64,000 nt of DNA from an uncultured Flavobacteriaceae bacterium (GTDB lineage Bacteria; Bacteroidota; Bacteroidia; Flavobacteriales; Flavobacteriaceae): the NCBI GenBank assembly GCA_947500445.1, contig CANMSB010000028.1, positions 1 through 64,000 on the forward strand, written 5' to 3'. The notes under the pieces were generated by a model, which was given only the letters and a program-made list of their open reading frames with translations, had not been told where the DNA came from and did no database searches. Below, piece by piece: positions 6,893 through 16,738 of this stretch. Numbering within the stretch: position 1 is the first letter of the stretch; the number at the start of each line of letters is the position of its first letter. Made by a program: the position numbers and the translations under genes.

Positions 6893-8707
6893 ATGGCAAA
6901 GGAATATTTAGATATGGATACGCTAAAGTATCTGTTATACGATGTACATGGTTTAAAGGATATGTTGGCCTATGAACGGTTTCAAGATCATGACGAGGAA
7001 TCGCTGGGGATGTTCATCGACTCGGTAAAGGAATTTTCCGATCGGGAGCTGTTTCCCTATTTCAAGGAAATGGACGAACAACCTGCCCATCATAAGGACG
7101 GTACCGTAATCGTGCACAAGCAGGTAGATGTAATGATGAAAAAAGGCGGGGAAATGGGGTTGATCGCAGCACCTTTTGATTACGCCCATGGTGGCCTGCA
7201 ACTACCGGGAATGGCATATACCACCGCCGCCTATATTTTGGATGCCGCCAACAACCACCTACCGGGCTACGCCGGCCTTACCCTAGGGGCGGCGGAACTC
7301 ATCGTCCATTTTGGGGATGAACACCTAAACGATACCTATGTGCCAAAAATGCTATCAGGGGAATGGGGTGGTACCATGTGCCTTACAGAACCTCAGGCCG
7401 GTAGCTCGTTATCCGATATCACGACCAAGGCCATACCTAATGGCGATGGTGGCTATCGCATAGAAGGCCAAAAAATATTTATTTCCGGAGGGGATACCCA
7501 ATACGCGGAAAATATCGTCCATTTGGTTTTGGCGCGAATCGAAGGGGCCCCGGCGGGAACCAAGGGAATTTCGCTCTTTGTAGTGCCGAAACATCGGCCC
7601 GATACCGATGGGAATTTAACGTACAACGATGTAACCACTGTGGCCGATTTTCAAAAAATGGGACAACGTGGGTATTGCACCACACATCTTGGATTTGGGG
7701 ACAAAGGCGATTGCCATGGTTGGTTGGTCGGTGAACCCCATAAGGGACTTAAATACATGTTCTTGATGATGAACGGCGCGCGTATTGCCGTTGGGCGCGG
7801 TGCTGCCGCCATTGCCATGGCCGCTTACCAAGCATCCTTGGAGTATGCCAACGAACGCCCACAGGGGCGAAAATTGACCAGTACGGGAAAAAAGAATCCG
7901 GATGAAAATCAGACTCTGATCATAGAACACCCCGATGTTCGGCGGATGTTATTGCTACAGAAAGCCATTGCCGAGGCCTCCCTTAGTTTGGTGGTTTTGG
8001 CGTCCCGCTATCAAGACATCAAACAGGCGACCTCCGATGAGGAAGAACGAAAAAAATACCATTTACTGTTGGAAATCATTATTCCTATCGTAAAAACGTA
8101 TCCTTCCGAAGCCGGCGCGGTGGCCGTCAATAATGGACTTCAAGTACTGGGCGGCTACGGCTTCTGTTCCGACTTTATCTTACAGCAGTACTATCGCGAT
8201 ATCAGAATTTCGGCAATATACGAGGGCACTACGGGAATTCAATCGCAAGATCTTTTAGGAAGAAAAATACCGATGGAGAATGGAAAGGCATTGGAACTGT
8301 TGGCCGCGGAAATGATGGAGACCATCGGCAACGCTGCCGCATATGACGATTTAAAGAAACAGGCAGGAGTATTGGGGTCAAAATTAAAACAGGCCAAGGA
8401 AATACTGGCATTTTTGATGCCCTATGCCCAAAAGGGCGATTACGAACGTTATTTGGCGGATGCCAATCTATTCATGGAATATTTGAGTATCGTTACCATT
8501 GGTTGGCTATGGCTGGACATGGCCACCAAAGCAAAGCAAAGTCTGCTAAAGGGAGAGACCAAATTTTCAGAGGCATTTTATGAAAGTAAGATTCACACGA
8601 TGAAATTTTATTTCAAATACGAAGTCCCCAAAACCAATGGCCTTGCAGAATCGTTGATGGATGACGAAGTACTCACGGTAAAAACCGGTAAAAAAGTATT
8701 TGTCTGA
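6893..8707 (+). CDS. Acyl-CoA dehydrogenase, long (~600-aa) DmdC-like type
   Basis: A 604-aa FAD-dependent acyl-CoA dehydrogenase that would introduce a 2,3 double bond into an acyl-CoA. The domain order is an N-terminal helical domain, the central beta domain with MCLTEPQAGSSLSD (FAD/substrate loop), a C-terminal helical domain with IYEGTTGIQ (E444 is the expected catalytic base), and an extra ~130-aa C-terminal extension. This extension marks the long family that includes 3-methylmercaptopropionyl-CoA dehydrogenase (DmdC); the actual substrate is unknown. It is the first gene of a 12-gene same-strand run with short gaps ending at 18113. Confidence 0.92.
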   Translation: MAKEYLDMDTLKYLLYDVHGLKDMLAYERFQDHDEESLGMFIDSVKEFSDRELFPYFKEMDEQPAHHKDGTVIVHKQVDVMMKKGGEMGLIAAPFDYAHGGLQLPGMAYTTAAYILDAANNHLPGYAGLTLGAAELIVHFGDEHLNDTYVPKMLSGEWGGTMCLTEPQAGSSLSDITTKAIPNGDGGYRIEGQKIFISGGDTQYAENIVHLVLARIEGAPAGTKGISLFVVPKHRPDTDGNLTYNDVTTVADFQKMGQRGYCTTHLGFGDKGDCHGWLVGEPHKGLKYMFLMMNGARIAVGRGAAAIAMAAYQASLEYANERPQGRKLTSTGKKNPDENQTLIIEHPDVRRMLLLQKAIAEASLSLVVLASRYQDIKQATSDEEERKKYHLLLEIIIPIVKTYPSEAGAVAVNNGLQVLGGYGFCSDFILQQYYRDIRISAIYEGTTGIQSQDLLGRKIPMENGKALELLAAEMMETIGNAAAYDDLKKQAGVLGSKLKQAKEILAFLMPYAQKGDYERYLADANLFMEYLSIVTIGWLWLDMATKAKQSLLKGETKFSEAFYESKIHTMKFYFKYEVPKTNGLAESLMDDEVLTVKTGKKVFV

Positions 8708-8747
8708 TACCTTCTTTGCAAGGGGTTTTAACAAACAACACGAACAA

Positions 8748-9524
8748 ATGACAAACATCCAAAAGCAGTTCGACCTTACCGATAAGGTCGCAATCATTAC
8801 GGGCTCCAGTAAAGGAATAGGAAAGGCGATCGCTAGGGGCTTGGCCGAGAATGGCGCCACAGTGGTCATCAGTAGCCGGGATCAAAACGCCTGTGATACA
8901 GTGGTGTCGGAATTTAAAGAGGCAGGTTTAAAGGCTATCGGAATTGCCTGTCATATCGGAAAAGAGGAGGCCCGCCAGCATTTGGTGGCAGAAACGGTCT
9001 CAAAACTGGGCGGTATCGATATTTTGGTAAACAACGCTGCCATTAATCCGGTTTTCGGTCCTTTGGAAGATGCGGCGGAGGATATTTTCGATAAAATAAT
9101 GCATGTAAACGTGAAGGCACCATGGATGCTTTCCAATCAAGTGCTTCCCAGCATGCAATCCCGTGGTGGGGGCAGTATCATCAATATCGCTTCTGTGGAA
9201 GCGTTGAGTCCCGGAATGGGATTGGGGCTCTACAGTACCAGTAAGGCGGCGCTGCTGATGTTGACCAAAAATCAGGCAAAAGAATGGGGCAAGCATGGCA
9301 TTCGAGCCAATGCACTCTGCCCCGGACTGATAAAGACCAAGTTTAGCGCCGCATTGTGGCAAAACGAAAAAATATTGGGTAAAATACAGAAAACGCTTCC
9401 ATCCGGCCGTATGGGAATGCCCGAGGAAATGGAAGGTATTGTTTGCCTGTTGGCCTCCGAAGCGGGAGCCTATATGACCGGAGGGGTGTATACGGCGGAT
9501 GGTGGATATATGATAGCAGGATAA
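8748..9524 (+). CDS. SDR family oxidoreductase
   Basis: A 258-aa classical short-chain dehydrogenase/reductase with the Rossmann motif [10 protein letters not shown] (about 17-26), NNAA, and the catalytic Ser...YSTSK. The start is set at ATG 8748, giving the normal [19 protein letters not shown] opening; the longer frame overlaps the preceding gene by 8 bases and adds 16 non-family residues. It ends with the usual ADGGYMIAG. In this operon a role as a hydroxyacyl-CoA or alcohol dehydrogenase is plausible; cofactor and substrate are not determined. Confidence 0.9.
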   Translation: MTNIQKQFDLTDKVAIITGSSKGIGKAIARGLAENGATVVISSRDQNACDTVVSEFKEAGLKAIGIACHIGKEEARQHLVAETVSKLGGIDILVNNAAINPVFGPLEDAAEDIFDKIMHVNVKAPWMLSNQVLPSMQSRGGGSIINIASVEALSPGMGLGLYSTSKAALLMLTKNQAKEWGKHGIRANALCPGLIKTKFSAALWQNEKILGKIQKTLPSGRMGMPEEMEGIVCLLASEAGAYMTGGVYTADGGYMIAG

Positions 9525-9535
9525 TACGATACGCT

Positions 9536-10768
9536 ATGGACTTTGAATATTCAAAACGATCAAAAGAATTACAACAGCGCTTAAGTCTGTTCATGGACCA
9601 ACATATTTTTCCGGTGGAACAAGAGGTGTACGCCTTCCACGCAAATCCCGACAATCGATGGAAAAAATGGCCCGGTCTGGAAAACTTAAAGGAAAAAGCG
9701 CGGGAGGCAGGCTTATGGAACCTCTTTCTCCCAAAAGACTACGGAAGCTTGAGCGCGGGATTGACAAATTTGGAATACGCGCCTTTGGCAGCCCTAATGG
9801 GACGGGTCATTTGGGCGTCAGAGGTATTTAACTGCAGTGCCCCGGATACCGGTAATATGGAAGTGTTGGCCAAATATGGAGACGACGCCCAAAAACAAAA
9901 ATGGCTTTTGCCATTAATGAACGGAGAAATTCGCTCCGCTTTTTTAATGACGGAACCGGAAGTGGCCTCCTCCGATGCCACCAATATCGAAACCTCCATT
10001 CGTTTGGAAGGCGACAGCTATGTCATCAACGGAAGAAAATGGTGGTCATCGGGCGGAATGGATCCCAATTGTAAGATTGCGATCGTCATGGGAAAGACCG
10101 ATTTTGATGCGCCCCGCCATCAACAACAAAGCATGATCTTGGTACCCATGGATACCCCGGGGGTAAACATCATACGACCACTATCGGTTTTCGGTTTTTA
10201 CGACTCTCCCGAAGGACATGCCGAAATTGTATTGGATAACGTTCGTGTGCCCAAAGGGAACTTGTTGTTGGGCGAGGGTAGGGGGTTCGAAATAGCGCAG
10301 GGGCGTTTGGGCCCTGGGCGCATACACCATTGCATGCGGCTTACCGGAATGGCCCAACGTGCTTTGGAAATGATGGCCCTTCGCGTTTCCGAACGGGTGG
10401 CGTTTGGAAGGAAGTTTAAGGATTTTAGCAGCATCAGGCAAGAAATTGCGTTATCGCAATGTGAGGTGGAGCAAGCCAGGTTGTTGACCCTTTCCGCGGC
10501 CGACAAAATGGACAAAAAAGGAAATAAGGAAGCCAAGGAATTGATCGCTATGATCAAGATCATCGCTCCAAAAATGGCACTTCAGGTTATTGATCGCGCC
10601 ATACAAATTCATGGAGGAAAGGGAGTAGGCCCCGATACGCCACTTGCCCATTACTTTGCAGCGGCCCGAATGTTGCGGCTTGCCGATGGTCCGGATGAGG
10701 TACACCTATACCAGTTGGGAAAAATGATTATCGCGAAACACAGTTCGAAAACGGACGAAAACCAGTAA
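9536..10768 (+). CDS. Acyl-CoA dehydrogenase, ACAD10/ACAD11-like
   Basis: A 410-aa acyl-CoA dehydrogenase-fold protein. The start is ATG 9536 ([16 protein letters not shown]), 12 bases after the previous stop. The C-terminal phrase [11 protein letters not shown] replaces the usual YEGT catalytic segment. I know this phrase as typical of the dehydrogenase domain of ACAD10/ACAD11 and of LvaC-type proteins, which act on phosphorylated 4-hydroxyacyl-CoAs. The next gene, 1 base away, is the matching phosphotransferase, so the two look like a split version of the fused eukaryotic enzyme. The reaction is inferred from these families: removal of a 4-phosphate and rearrangement to a 3-hydroxyacyl-CoA. 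Confidence 0.88.
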   Translation: MDFEYSKRSKELQQRLSLFMDQHIFPVEQEVYAFHANPDNRWKKWPGLENLKEKAREAGLWNLFLPKDYGSLSAGLTNLEYAPLAALMGRVIWASEVFNCSAPDTGNMEVLAKYGDDAQKQKWLLPLMNGEIRSAFLMTEPEVASSDATNIETSIRLEGDSYVINGRKWWSSGGMDPNCKIAIVMGKTDFDAPRHQQQSMILVPMDTPGVNIIRPLSVFGFYDSPEGHAEIVLDNVRVPKGNLLLGEGRGFEIAQGRLGPGRIHHCMRLTGMAQRALEMMALRVSERVAFGRKFKDFSSIRQEIALSQCEVEQARLLTLSAADKMDKKGNKEAKELIAMIKIIAPKMALQVIDRAIQIHGGKGVGPDTPLAHYFAAARMLRLADGPDEVHLYQLGKMIIAKHSSKTDENQ

Positions 10769-10769
10769 A

Positions 10770-11837
10770 ATGCAAAAGCAAGGGGCACAAAACGTTAGAA
10801 AGGGGGAGGAACTCGATGCATCCGCCTTAAAGACATTCTTAAAGGAAGAAGGGTTGATCAAAGAAATCGATAGCCCGATACACATTACACAATTTACGCA
10901 TGGGTATTCCAATCTTACCTATCTGTTGGCCATAGAAGAAAAGGAATACGTATTACGGCGCCCGCCCTTCGGCGCCATAAAACGGGGGCATGACATGGGG
11001 CGCGAATTTAAAGTACAAAATGCCGTTCGTCCCGTTTTTTCAAAAGTGCCGGAAATATATGCGTTTACCGATAATGAAGCGGTTATCGGGTCGCCGTTCT
11101 ACCTTATGGAAAAAGTCGACGGAATCATTTTAAACTTCCAAGAGGCAAAAAAAAGGAACATCCCCGAACAGGAATATGATACCATTGCCAATGCCTGGTT
11201 GGATACCATGGTGGAACTCCACCAAGTCGATTATAAAGCTGTAGGGCTCGGAGACCTTGGCAAACCGGATGGATATGTTTCCCGGCAGGTGACCAACTGG
11301 GGAAAACAATATGTCAAAGCTGCCACGGATGATGTACCTGCCGCAACCCAAGTGATGCGCTGGATGGAAGAGCGGCAACCGAAAACATATGAGCACCGGT
11401 TGATACATAACGATTACAAGTATGACAACATCGTATTCAAGAACAGCACCTGGCAAGAAGTAAATGCCGTACTGGATTGGGAAATGGCCACCCTTGGCGA
11501 CCCTTTAATGGACCTTGGTACTTCTTTGGGATATTGGACCATGCACAACGATCATGATTTTGTAAAGCAGGGCATTCCTTCGCCAACGGTGTTCAAGGGA
11601 AACCCCGGTAGAACGGAAATTGTAGAACGCTATGCCCAAAAAAGTGGGAGAACGGTAGACCATATCGTTTTTTATTATGTATATGGCCTTTTTAAGATAG
11701 CGGTCATCGCACAACAAATTTATTACCGATACAAACATGGGTATACGACCGACCCTCGTTTTGCAGGGCTCAACAAGGCCGCGGCGCTTTGCTGCAATAT
11801 TGCCTTAAAGGCGATCCAAACCAATAAAATCGAATAA
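10770..11837 (+). CDS. APH-fold phosphotransferase, ACAD10/11 N-terminal-like
   Basis: A 355-aa aminoglycoside-phosphotransferase-fold kinase. It has an N-lobe with HGYSNLTYLL and YVLRRPPFG (ATP-binding Lys/Arg region), the catalytic loop HNDYKYDN (213-220, with D215 the likely base) and the metal-binding LDWEMATLGDP (D236). This pattern belongs to the subgroup found fused in ACAD10/ACAD11 and encoded as LvaA in the levulinate pathway, not to antibiotic-resistance kinases. It starts 1 base after the stop of the ACAD10/11-like gene. Proposed role: phosphorylation of the hydroxyl of a hydroxyacyl-CoA (inferred). Confidence 0.9.
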   Translation: MQKQGAQNVRKGEELDASALKTFLKEEGLIKEIDSPIHITQFTHGYSNLTYLLAIEEKEYVLRRPPFGAIKRGHDMGREFKVQNAVRPVFSKVPEIYAFTDNEAVIGSPFYLMEKVDGIILNFQEAKKRNIPEQEYDTIANAWLDTMVELHQVDYKAVGLGDLGKPDGYVSRQVTNWGKQYVKAATDDVPAATQVMRWMEERQPKTYEHRLIHNDYKYDNIVFKNSTWQEVNAVLDWEMATLGDPLMDLGTSLGYWTMHNDHDFVKQGIPSPTVFKGNPGRTEIVERYAQKSGRTVDHIVFYYVYGLFKIAVIAQQIYYRYKHGYTTDPRFAGLNKAAALCCNIALKAIQTNKIE

Positions 11838-11838
11838 T

Positions 11839-12222
11839 ATGTCCAGTACGTTACATACCGATATCGATCCGGAAGCCTTGGCGGCGCTAGCCGAGTTTCC
11901 CGAAGATAAACCCTTGCATATGCTCAACTATATGCGATATGCCGAAATGGATCCCGAAACCGGGAAGACCGGAAGGGAAACCTATAAAGAATACATGGAA
12001 AAAGCGACGCCCTTTTTTGCGAAAATCGATGCTCGGATCAGTTTTAAGGCAAGGCCCGCTTTGACGATCATTGGACCCCGTGAAGAGCAGTTATGGGACG
12101 AGATGTTGATCGTTACCTACGCCACCAAGGCAGACTTTTTTAAACTGATACGGATGGAAGGGTATCCGGGCGATATCAGAAAGAAGGCTTTGGTCGATTC
12201 AAGGATCATCTGTTGTGAATAA
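11839..12222 (+). CDS. DUF1330 family protein
   Basis: A 127-aa protein with the DUF1330 pattern: a conserved MLNYMRYAE strand early, YKEYMEKA helix, IIGPREEQLWDEMLIVTY, and F...LIRMEGY...RKKALVDSRIICCE at the end. These proteins have a small ferredoxin-like (dimeric alpha/beta barrel) fold of unknown function. It starts 1 base after the phosphotransferase stop. Its position between the phosphotransferase and an SDR suggests an accessory role in the same pathway, perhaps like the small LvaB partner of LvaA. That is only an analogy, since no sequence match to LvaB was checked. Confidence 0.8.
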   Translation: MSSTLHTDIDPEALAALAEFPEDKPLHMLNYMRYAEMDPETGKTGRETYKEYMEKATPFFAKIDARISFKARPALTIIGPREEQLWDEMLIVTYATKADFFKLIRMEGYPGDIRKKALVDSRIICCE

Positions 12223-12252
12223 GTTCGGTCGATGGACCTAAATTGAAGTATT

Positions 12253-13008
12253 ATGAAGGTGAAAAATAAAGTAGTACTCGTAACCGGTGGCGGTTCGGGT
12301 ATCGGAGCTGCCACGGCAAAGCACTTTGCCGATCACGGCGCCAAAGTGGTAGTATCGGACGTTCGGCTCGAAAAAGCCCAAAAAACGGTAGACGGGATTT
12401 TGAGCGGCAATGGCGATGCCAGTGCGATGGAAACCAATGTGGCCGATTTCAATGCCGTGGAAACCATGGTGAAGGATACGGTGTCCAAATATGGCCGTTT
12501 GGATGTCATCGTAAACAATGCGGGTATCGGTCCAATAAAAATGGCAAAGACCGCCGATGCGACCTTAGCGGATTGGGACAATGTAATTGCCGTAAACCAG
12601 ACCGGTGTTTTTTACTGTATGAAAGTAGCGCTGGGCCAAATGTTGGAACAAGGGTATGGGAATATCGTAAACGTGGCTTCCTTGGCAGGGTTAAAGGCAT
12701 CGCCGAACAATCTGTCCTATAGCGCCAGTAAGTTTGCCGTGGTGGGGATGACCAAGTCCGCGGCCATGGAGTATGCAACCAAAAATATTCGGGTGAACGC
12801 CGTTTGTCCAGGGTATACCGAATCCGCACTGTTGGACAAACTTCGTGCGGCAAGGCCCGATATGGACGATATTTTAAAAAGTGTCATTCCCATGAAGCGT
12901 TACGGAAATGCCATAGAAATTGCCGAGGCGATTGTTTGGCTGGCCTCCGATAGCACCCAATTTATCACAGGACAGACCATTACCCTCGACGGGGGCACTT
13001 CTTTATAA
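12253..13008 (+). CDS. SDR family oxidoreductase (glucose-1-dehydrogenase/3-hydroxyacyl type)
   Basis: A 251-aa classical SDR with TGGGSGIGAA near residues 13-22, NNAG, the catalytic YSASK and the C-terminal ITGQTITLDGG. An acidic residue at the end of beta-2 (VVSDVR) favours NAD over NADP. It follows DUF1330 with a 30-base gap. In context it could oxidise a 3-hydroxyacyl-CoA formed by the upstream enzymes, but the substrate is unknown. Confidence 0.9.
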   Translation: MKVKNKVVLVTGGGSGIGAATAKHFADHGAKVVVSDVRLEKAQKTVDGILSGNGDASAMETNVADFNAVETMVKDTVSKYGRLDVIVNNAGIGPIKMAKTADATLADWDNVIAVNQTGVFYCMKVALGQMLEQGYGNIVNVASLAGLKASPNNLSYSASKFAVVGMTKSAAMEYATKNIRVNAVCPGYTESALLDKLRAARPDMDDILKSVIPMKRYGNAIEIAEAIVWLASDSTQFITGQTITLDGGTSL

Positions 13009-13070
13009 TAGAAAACCGCGTTTACGGAATGCCGATACGTTAGTTCGGACCGAAACCTTAAAAGAAACAC

Positions 13071-13835
13071 TTGAAAACAATACAGTTAACACACAAGGAA
13101 CGTTATACCATCGTGCAGCTCAACAGGGGCAAGGTCAATGCCATCAACCATGAAATGGTGCGGGAGTTGACTACCGTTTTCACCGATTTGGAAACGAATT
13201 CCAAGGTGGAAGGGGTCATACTCACGGGCATTCCACACTTTTTTTCCGCAGGTTTGGATGTCATTGAACTATATGGGTACAATGAAGCGCAGATCGCTTC
13301 TTTCTTTGAGGATTTTGGCGCCTTACATATTCGTATGGCCCGTTTCCCCAAACCTCTGGTCTGTGCCATACCTGGCTACGCACCGGCAGGAGGCTGTGTG
13401 TTTGCAATAACGGCCGACTATAGGATTATGGCCGAGGGCGATGCCTATACCATTGGATTGAACGAGGTGGCGGTAAACATTCAGATTTCCAACAATTTGA
13501 TCGAAGCATATGCTTTTTGGGTCGGCAATGGAAAGGCCCATGAGTATATTTTGGATGGAAAATTGCTCCATGGCAAGGAAGCTTTGGCCAGTGGTTTGGT
13601 CAATGCCATAGTCCCCTTAGAGGAGGTAATGTCCGTTGCCGAGAAAAAAATGGATCAGTTTTTAAAGGCCGATACCGGGATACTCCGGAATACCAAACGG
13701 AAATTGAGAAGTACCTGGTGGAACAACCTGGAAAACGATGCTAAAAAAGATCTTGGGGAAGCCATCGAATTGTGGTGGTCGCCGCGAATTCGTTCCAAGA
13801 TGAAAGCATTTGTCGATAGTCTTCAAAAGAAATAA
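13071..13835 (+). CDS. Enoyl-CoA delta-isomerase-like crotonase
   Basis: A 254-aa crotonase-fold enzyme. The oxyanion-hole segments are HFFSAGLDVIEL (about 56-67) and APAGGCVFA (104-112). The later phrase TADYRIMAEGD...YTIGLNE, with the single catalytic Glu at about 132, is the pattern of mitochondrial ECI1-type delta3,delta2-enoyl-CoA isomerases rather than hydratases, which use two Glu. The start must be the TTG at 13071: an in-frame TAA lies at 13059-13061 and the first in-frame ATG would remove the first 28 residues. The enzyme would shift double bonds in unsaturated acyl-CoAs. Confidence 0.88.
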   Translation: MKTIQLTHKERYTIVQLNRGKVNAINHEMVRELTTVFTDLETNSKVEGVILTGIPHFFSAGLDVIELYGYNEAQIASFFEDFGALHIRMARFPKPLVCAIPGYAPAGGCVFAITADYRIMAEGDAYTIGLNEVAVNIQISNNLIEAYAFWVGNGKAHEYILDGKLLHGKEALASGLVNAIVPLEEVMSVAEKKMDQFLKADTGILRNTKRKLRSTWWNNLENDAKKDLGEAIELWWSPRIRSKMKAFVDSLQKK

Positions 13836-13858
13836 ATTAATTTAATACGAGAGCATAA

Positions 13859-14863
13859 ATGAACAAACAATGGATGTTACGAAAACGACCTGAGGGAATG
13901 CCCGATGCAACGACCTGGTCGTTGGAAACGAACCCGATACCGACACTGGGCGATGGTGAAGTATTGGTGAAACAGCACTATATTTCCTTAGATCCCGCAA
14001 TGCGCGGTTGGATGAACGATGCCAAATCGTATATCCCCCCGGTAGCCTTGAACGATGTGATGCGTGCCGGTTCGGTGGGCCAAGTGATAAAGGCCAACAA
14101 CCACCCGGTATTCAAGGAAGGCGATTTTGTGAGCGGTTGGGGAGGCGTACAGCAATACACGGTGACCGATGGTGAAAATTGGTACCCCGTAGATGCCTCG
14201 CTCGCACCGTTGCCAATGTATATCGGTACCTTGGGTATGCCCGGTATGACGGCCTATTTCGGAATTTTACAGGAAGGAAAAATAAAAGAGGGCGATGTAG
14301 TGCTAGTTTCCGGAGCGGCCGGAGCGGTAGGAAGTATCGTTGGGCAGATCGCTAAAATTAAAGGTTGCACCGTAGTGGGGATTGCTGGCGGACCTGCCAA
14401 ATGTGATTACCTGGTAAACCAGCTCGGTTTTGATGCGGCCATCGATTATAAGAGCGAAGAAATCTATGAGGCCCTAAAACGGGAATGCCCAAAAGGAATC
14501 GATGTATATTTTGATAACGTAGGTGGGGAAATCCTGGATGCGGCACTTTCCCGATTACGAATGAATGCCAGGGTTGTCATCTGTGGTGCCATTTCGCAAT
14601 ACAACAATCGAGAGGATGTTCGGGGGCCCAAAAATTACCTTTCACTTTTAGTGAACCGGGCCAGCATGAAGGGAATGATCGTATTCGACTATGCTGCCGA
14701 TTACAAAAAAGCCGCAAAAGAAATGGGACAATGGCTCATGGAGGGCAAATTAAAAAGTAAAGAGGATGTTTATGACGGGATCGAGCAGTTTCCAGAAACA
14801 TTTGCCCGATTGTTTACCGGGGAAAAAATGGGGAAATTGGTATTAAAAGTGTTGGAAGAATAA
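13859..14863 (+). CDS. NADP-dependent MDR oxidoreductase (CurA/PTGR-like)
   Basis: A 334-aa zinc-free medium-chain reductase. The N-terminal DPAMRGWMND and the nucleotide-binding SGAAGAVGSIVGQIAK (about 150-165) are typical of the CurA / leukotriene B4 12-hydroxydehydrogenase group, which reduces alpha,beta-unsaturated ketones or aldehydes with NADPH. No zinc ligands are seen. It lies 23 bases after the isomerase gene. Role in the pathway: likely reduction of an enone-type intermediate (inferred). Confidence 0.9.
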   Translation: MNKQWMLRKRPEGMPDATTWSLETNPIPTLGDGEVLVKQHYISLDPAMRGWMNDAKSYIPPVALNDVMRAGSVGQVIKANNHPVFKEGDFVSGWGGVQQYTVTDGENWYPVDASLAPLPMYIGTLGMPGMTAYFGILQEGKIKEGDVVLVSGAAGAVGSIVGQIAKIKGCTVVGIAGGPAKCDYLVNQLGFDAAIDYKSEEIYEALKRECPKGIDVYFDNVGGEILDAALSRLRMNARVVICGAISQYNNREDVRGPKNYLSLLVNRASMKGMIVFDYAADYKKAAKEMGQWLMEGKLKSKEDVYDGIEQFPETFARLFTGEKMGKLVLKVLEE

Positions 14864-14898
14864 CGGACCCATCTCGAAAGGATACAAAAAATAGATCA

Positions 14899-15882
14899 AT
14901 GAGAGCAATCGTATGCAATACCTTCGGGCCGCCCTCCAGCTTAACGTTGGAGGAAGTAACACTTCCCGAGCCCGGCCCTAAGGAAGTAGTGGTGACCGTT
15001 AAGGCAAGTGGGGTAAACTTTCCCGATACGCTGATCATACAGGGGCTTTATCAGTTTAAGCCCGAACTACCGTTTACCCCTGGCAGTGATGTATCGGGAA
15101 TCGTAAAATCGGTCGGCGAAGCGGTCGATCATATGCGCCCGGGCGATGAGGTGTTCGGATTTGTATTGAACGGCGCCTTTGCCGAGGAAGTAATTGTTCC
15201 GGCCAACGCCTGTTTTTTAAAACCCCCACAGATGGAGCATGCTATTGCCGCTTCTTTTATGATGGCCTATGGCACTTCTTACCATGCCCTAAAAGATAGG
15301 GGGCAGCTTAAAAAAGGGGAAACCTTGGTGGTGCTCGGTGCTTCTGGCGGGGTAGGGCTCGCGGCCGTAGCGTTGGGCAAGTTGATGGGAGCAACGGTCA
15401 TTGCCGCAGCCTCTACAGATGATAAATTGGCATTATGCGCCGAATATGGTGCGGATGTACTGATCAATTATACCAAGGAAGATCTGAAATCCGCGATAAA
15501 GAAAAATACCGATGGTAAGGGCGTAGATGTCGTTTATGATCCGGTCGGAGGCGATTACTCCGAGGCGGCCATTCGCGGAATGGCATGGGAAGGCCGTTAT
15601 TTGATCGTTGGTTTTGCGGCCGGTAATATTCCAAAAATAGCGCTCAACTTGCCGTTGCTAAAAGGATGCGCTCTCGTAGGTGTATTTTGGGGAAGTTTTG
15701 CCATGAAATCACCGGGACAAAACCAAAAAAATACCATGGACCTGATGAAATGGTATGCCGACGGTCGTATACGGCCGCACATACACCAAAGGTATTCCCT
15801 AAAGGAAGTACCCGTTGCCTTGGACGATATGATGCACAGACGGGTAAAGGGCAAGGCGGTCATCGAAATGGAAGAGCAATAG
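14899..15882 (+). CDS. NADPH:quinone oxidoreductase family protein (QOR-like MDR)
   Basis: A 327-aa zinc-free MDR reductase with the QOR opening MRAIVCNTFGPPSSLTLEE, the signature VNFPDTLIIQGLYQFKPELPF region, and the cofactor motif LGASGGVGLAAVALGK (about 148-163). Family members reduce quinones, enones or, in some cases, enoyl thioesters. It is separated by 35 bases from the CurA-like gene; the two probably act on different unsaturated intermediates. Confidence 0.9.
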   Translation: MRAIVCNTFGPPSSLTLEEVTLPEPGPKEVVVTVKASGVNFPDTLIIQGLYQFKPELPFTPGSDVSGIVKSVGEAVDHMRPGDEVFGFVLNGAFAEEVIVPANACFLKPPQMEHAIAASFMMAYGTSYHALKDRGQLKKGETLVVLGASGGVGLAAVALGKLMGATVIAAASTDDKLALCAEYGADVLINYTKEDLKSAIKKNTDGKGVDVVYDPVGGDYSEAAIRGMAWEGRYLIVGFAAGNIPKIALNLPLLKGCALVGVFWGSFAMKSPGQNQKNTMDLMKWYADGRIRPHIHQRYSLKEVPVALDDMMHRRVKGKAVIEMEEQ

Positions 15883-15994
15883 TTTGTTTTGGGAGCAGTC
15901 TTTTCTTTTCAGAATAAACTGAGAATCGGCGTTGATTTCATATTAGAGATGATATGGACAAGAATGGAAACAAGAATAGTACAATATAGAAAGT

Positions 15995-16732
15995 ATGCGA
16001 TTAAAAGATAAAGTAGCTATAGTAACGGGCGGTGCGCGTGGCATCGGAAAAGCCGTTTCGGAATTATTCGCTAAGGAGGGTGCCACCGTGTATATTTGGG
16101 ACCTTTTGGAGGAAGGTGGGCAAACCGCCGAGCAAATTACGGCCCACGGGGGAAAAGCCAGTTTTTTAATGATTTCCGTTACGGACAAGGATGCGGTACA
16201 AAAGGCGGTAGCGGATATCCATGCCCAACATGGTAAAATCGATATATTGATCAACAATGCGGGGATTACAAAAGATAAGACCCTGCAAAAAATGAGCGAG
16301 GCCGAATGGGACGCGGTCATTGATGTAAACCTAAAAGGCGTTTTTATCTGTACCCAGGCCGTTGCCGGGTATATGAAAGAAGCAGGATACGGAAGAATTG
16401 TCTCCGCCGCCTCAAACGTTGGGCTTCGTGGGAATTTTGGGCAGACCAACTATGCGGCCACCAAAGCGGGCGTGATCGCGATGTCAAAAACATGGACGAT
16501 GGAGCTAGGTAAATACGGCATTACCGCAAACGCCTTGGCACCCGGTTTCACGCTGACCGAAATGGTAAAAGCGATTCCCGAAGAACATTTGGAGACCATT
16601 AAAAAACAGATTCCGTTACAAACCGCAGCGGACCCTATCGATATTGCCTATGGATACCTGTACTTGGCTTCGGACGAGGCCCGATACGTATCCGGTATCT
16701 GTTTGACGATCGATGGAGGAATTTCAAGATAA
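15995..16732 (+). CDS. SDR, FabG-like 3-oxoacyl reductase
   Basis: A 245-aa SDR with TGGARGIGKA, NNAGITKDKTLQKM, the catalytic YAATK and a closing YVSGICLTIDGG. This is very close to FabG / acetoacetyl-CoA reductase (PhaB) in pattern, including the NAG(I/V)T phrase. In a degradative operon it would more likely work as a 3-hydroxyacyl-CoA dehydrogenase or reductase. A 112-base gap precedes it, the largest within the operon; an internal promoter there is possible but no consensus box was found. Confidence 0.9.
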   Translation: MRLKDKVAIVTGGARGIGKAVSELFAKEGATVYIWDLLEEGGQTAEQITAHGGKASFLMISVTDKDAVQKAVADIHAQHGKIDILINNAGITKDKTLQKMSEAEWDAVIDVNLKGVFICTQAVAGYMKEAGYGRIVSAASNVGLRGNFGQTNYAATKAGVIAMSKTWTMELGKYGITANALAPGFTLTEMVKAIPEEHLETIKKQIPLQTAADPIDIAYGYLYLASDEARYVSGICLTIDGGISR

Positions 16733-16738
16733 GGGCAT

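Noticed and set aside
10770-11837. Aminoglycoside resistance kinase
   Set aside because: The fold is the same, but the motifs and the adjacent ACAD10/11-like dehydrogenase point to acyl-CoA metabolism, not antibiotic resistance.
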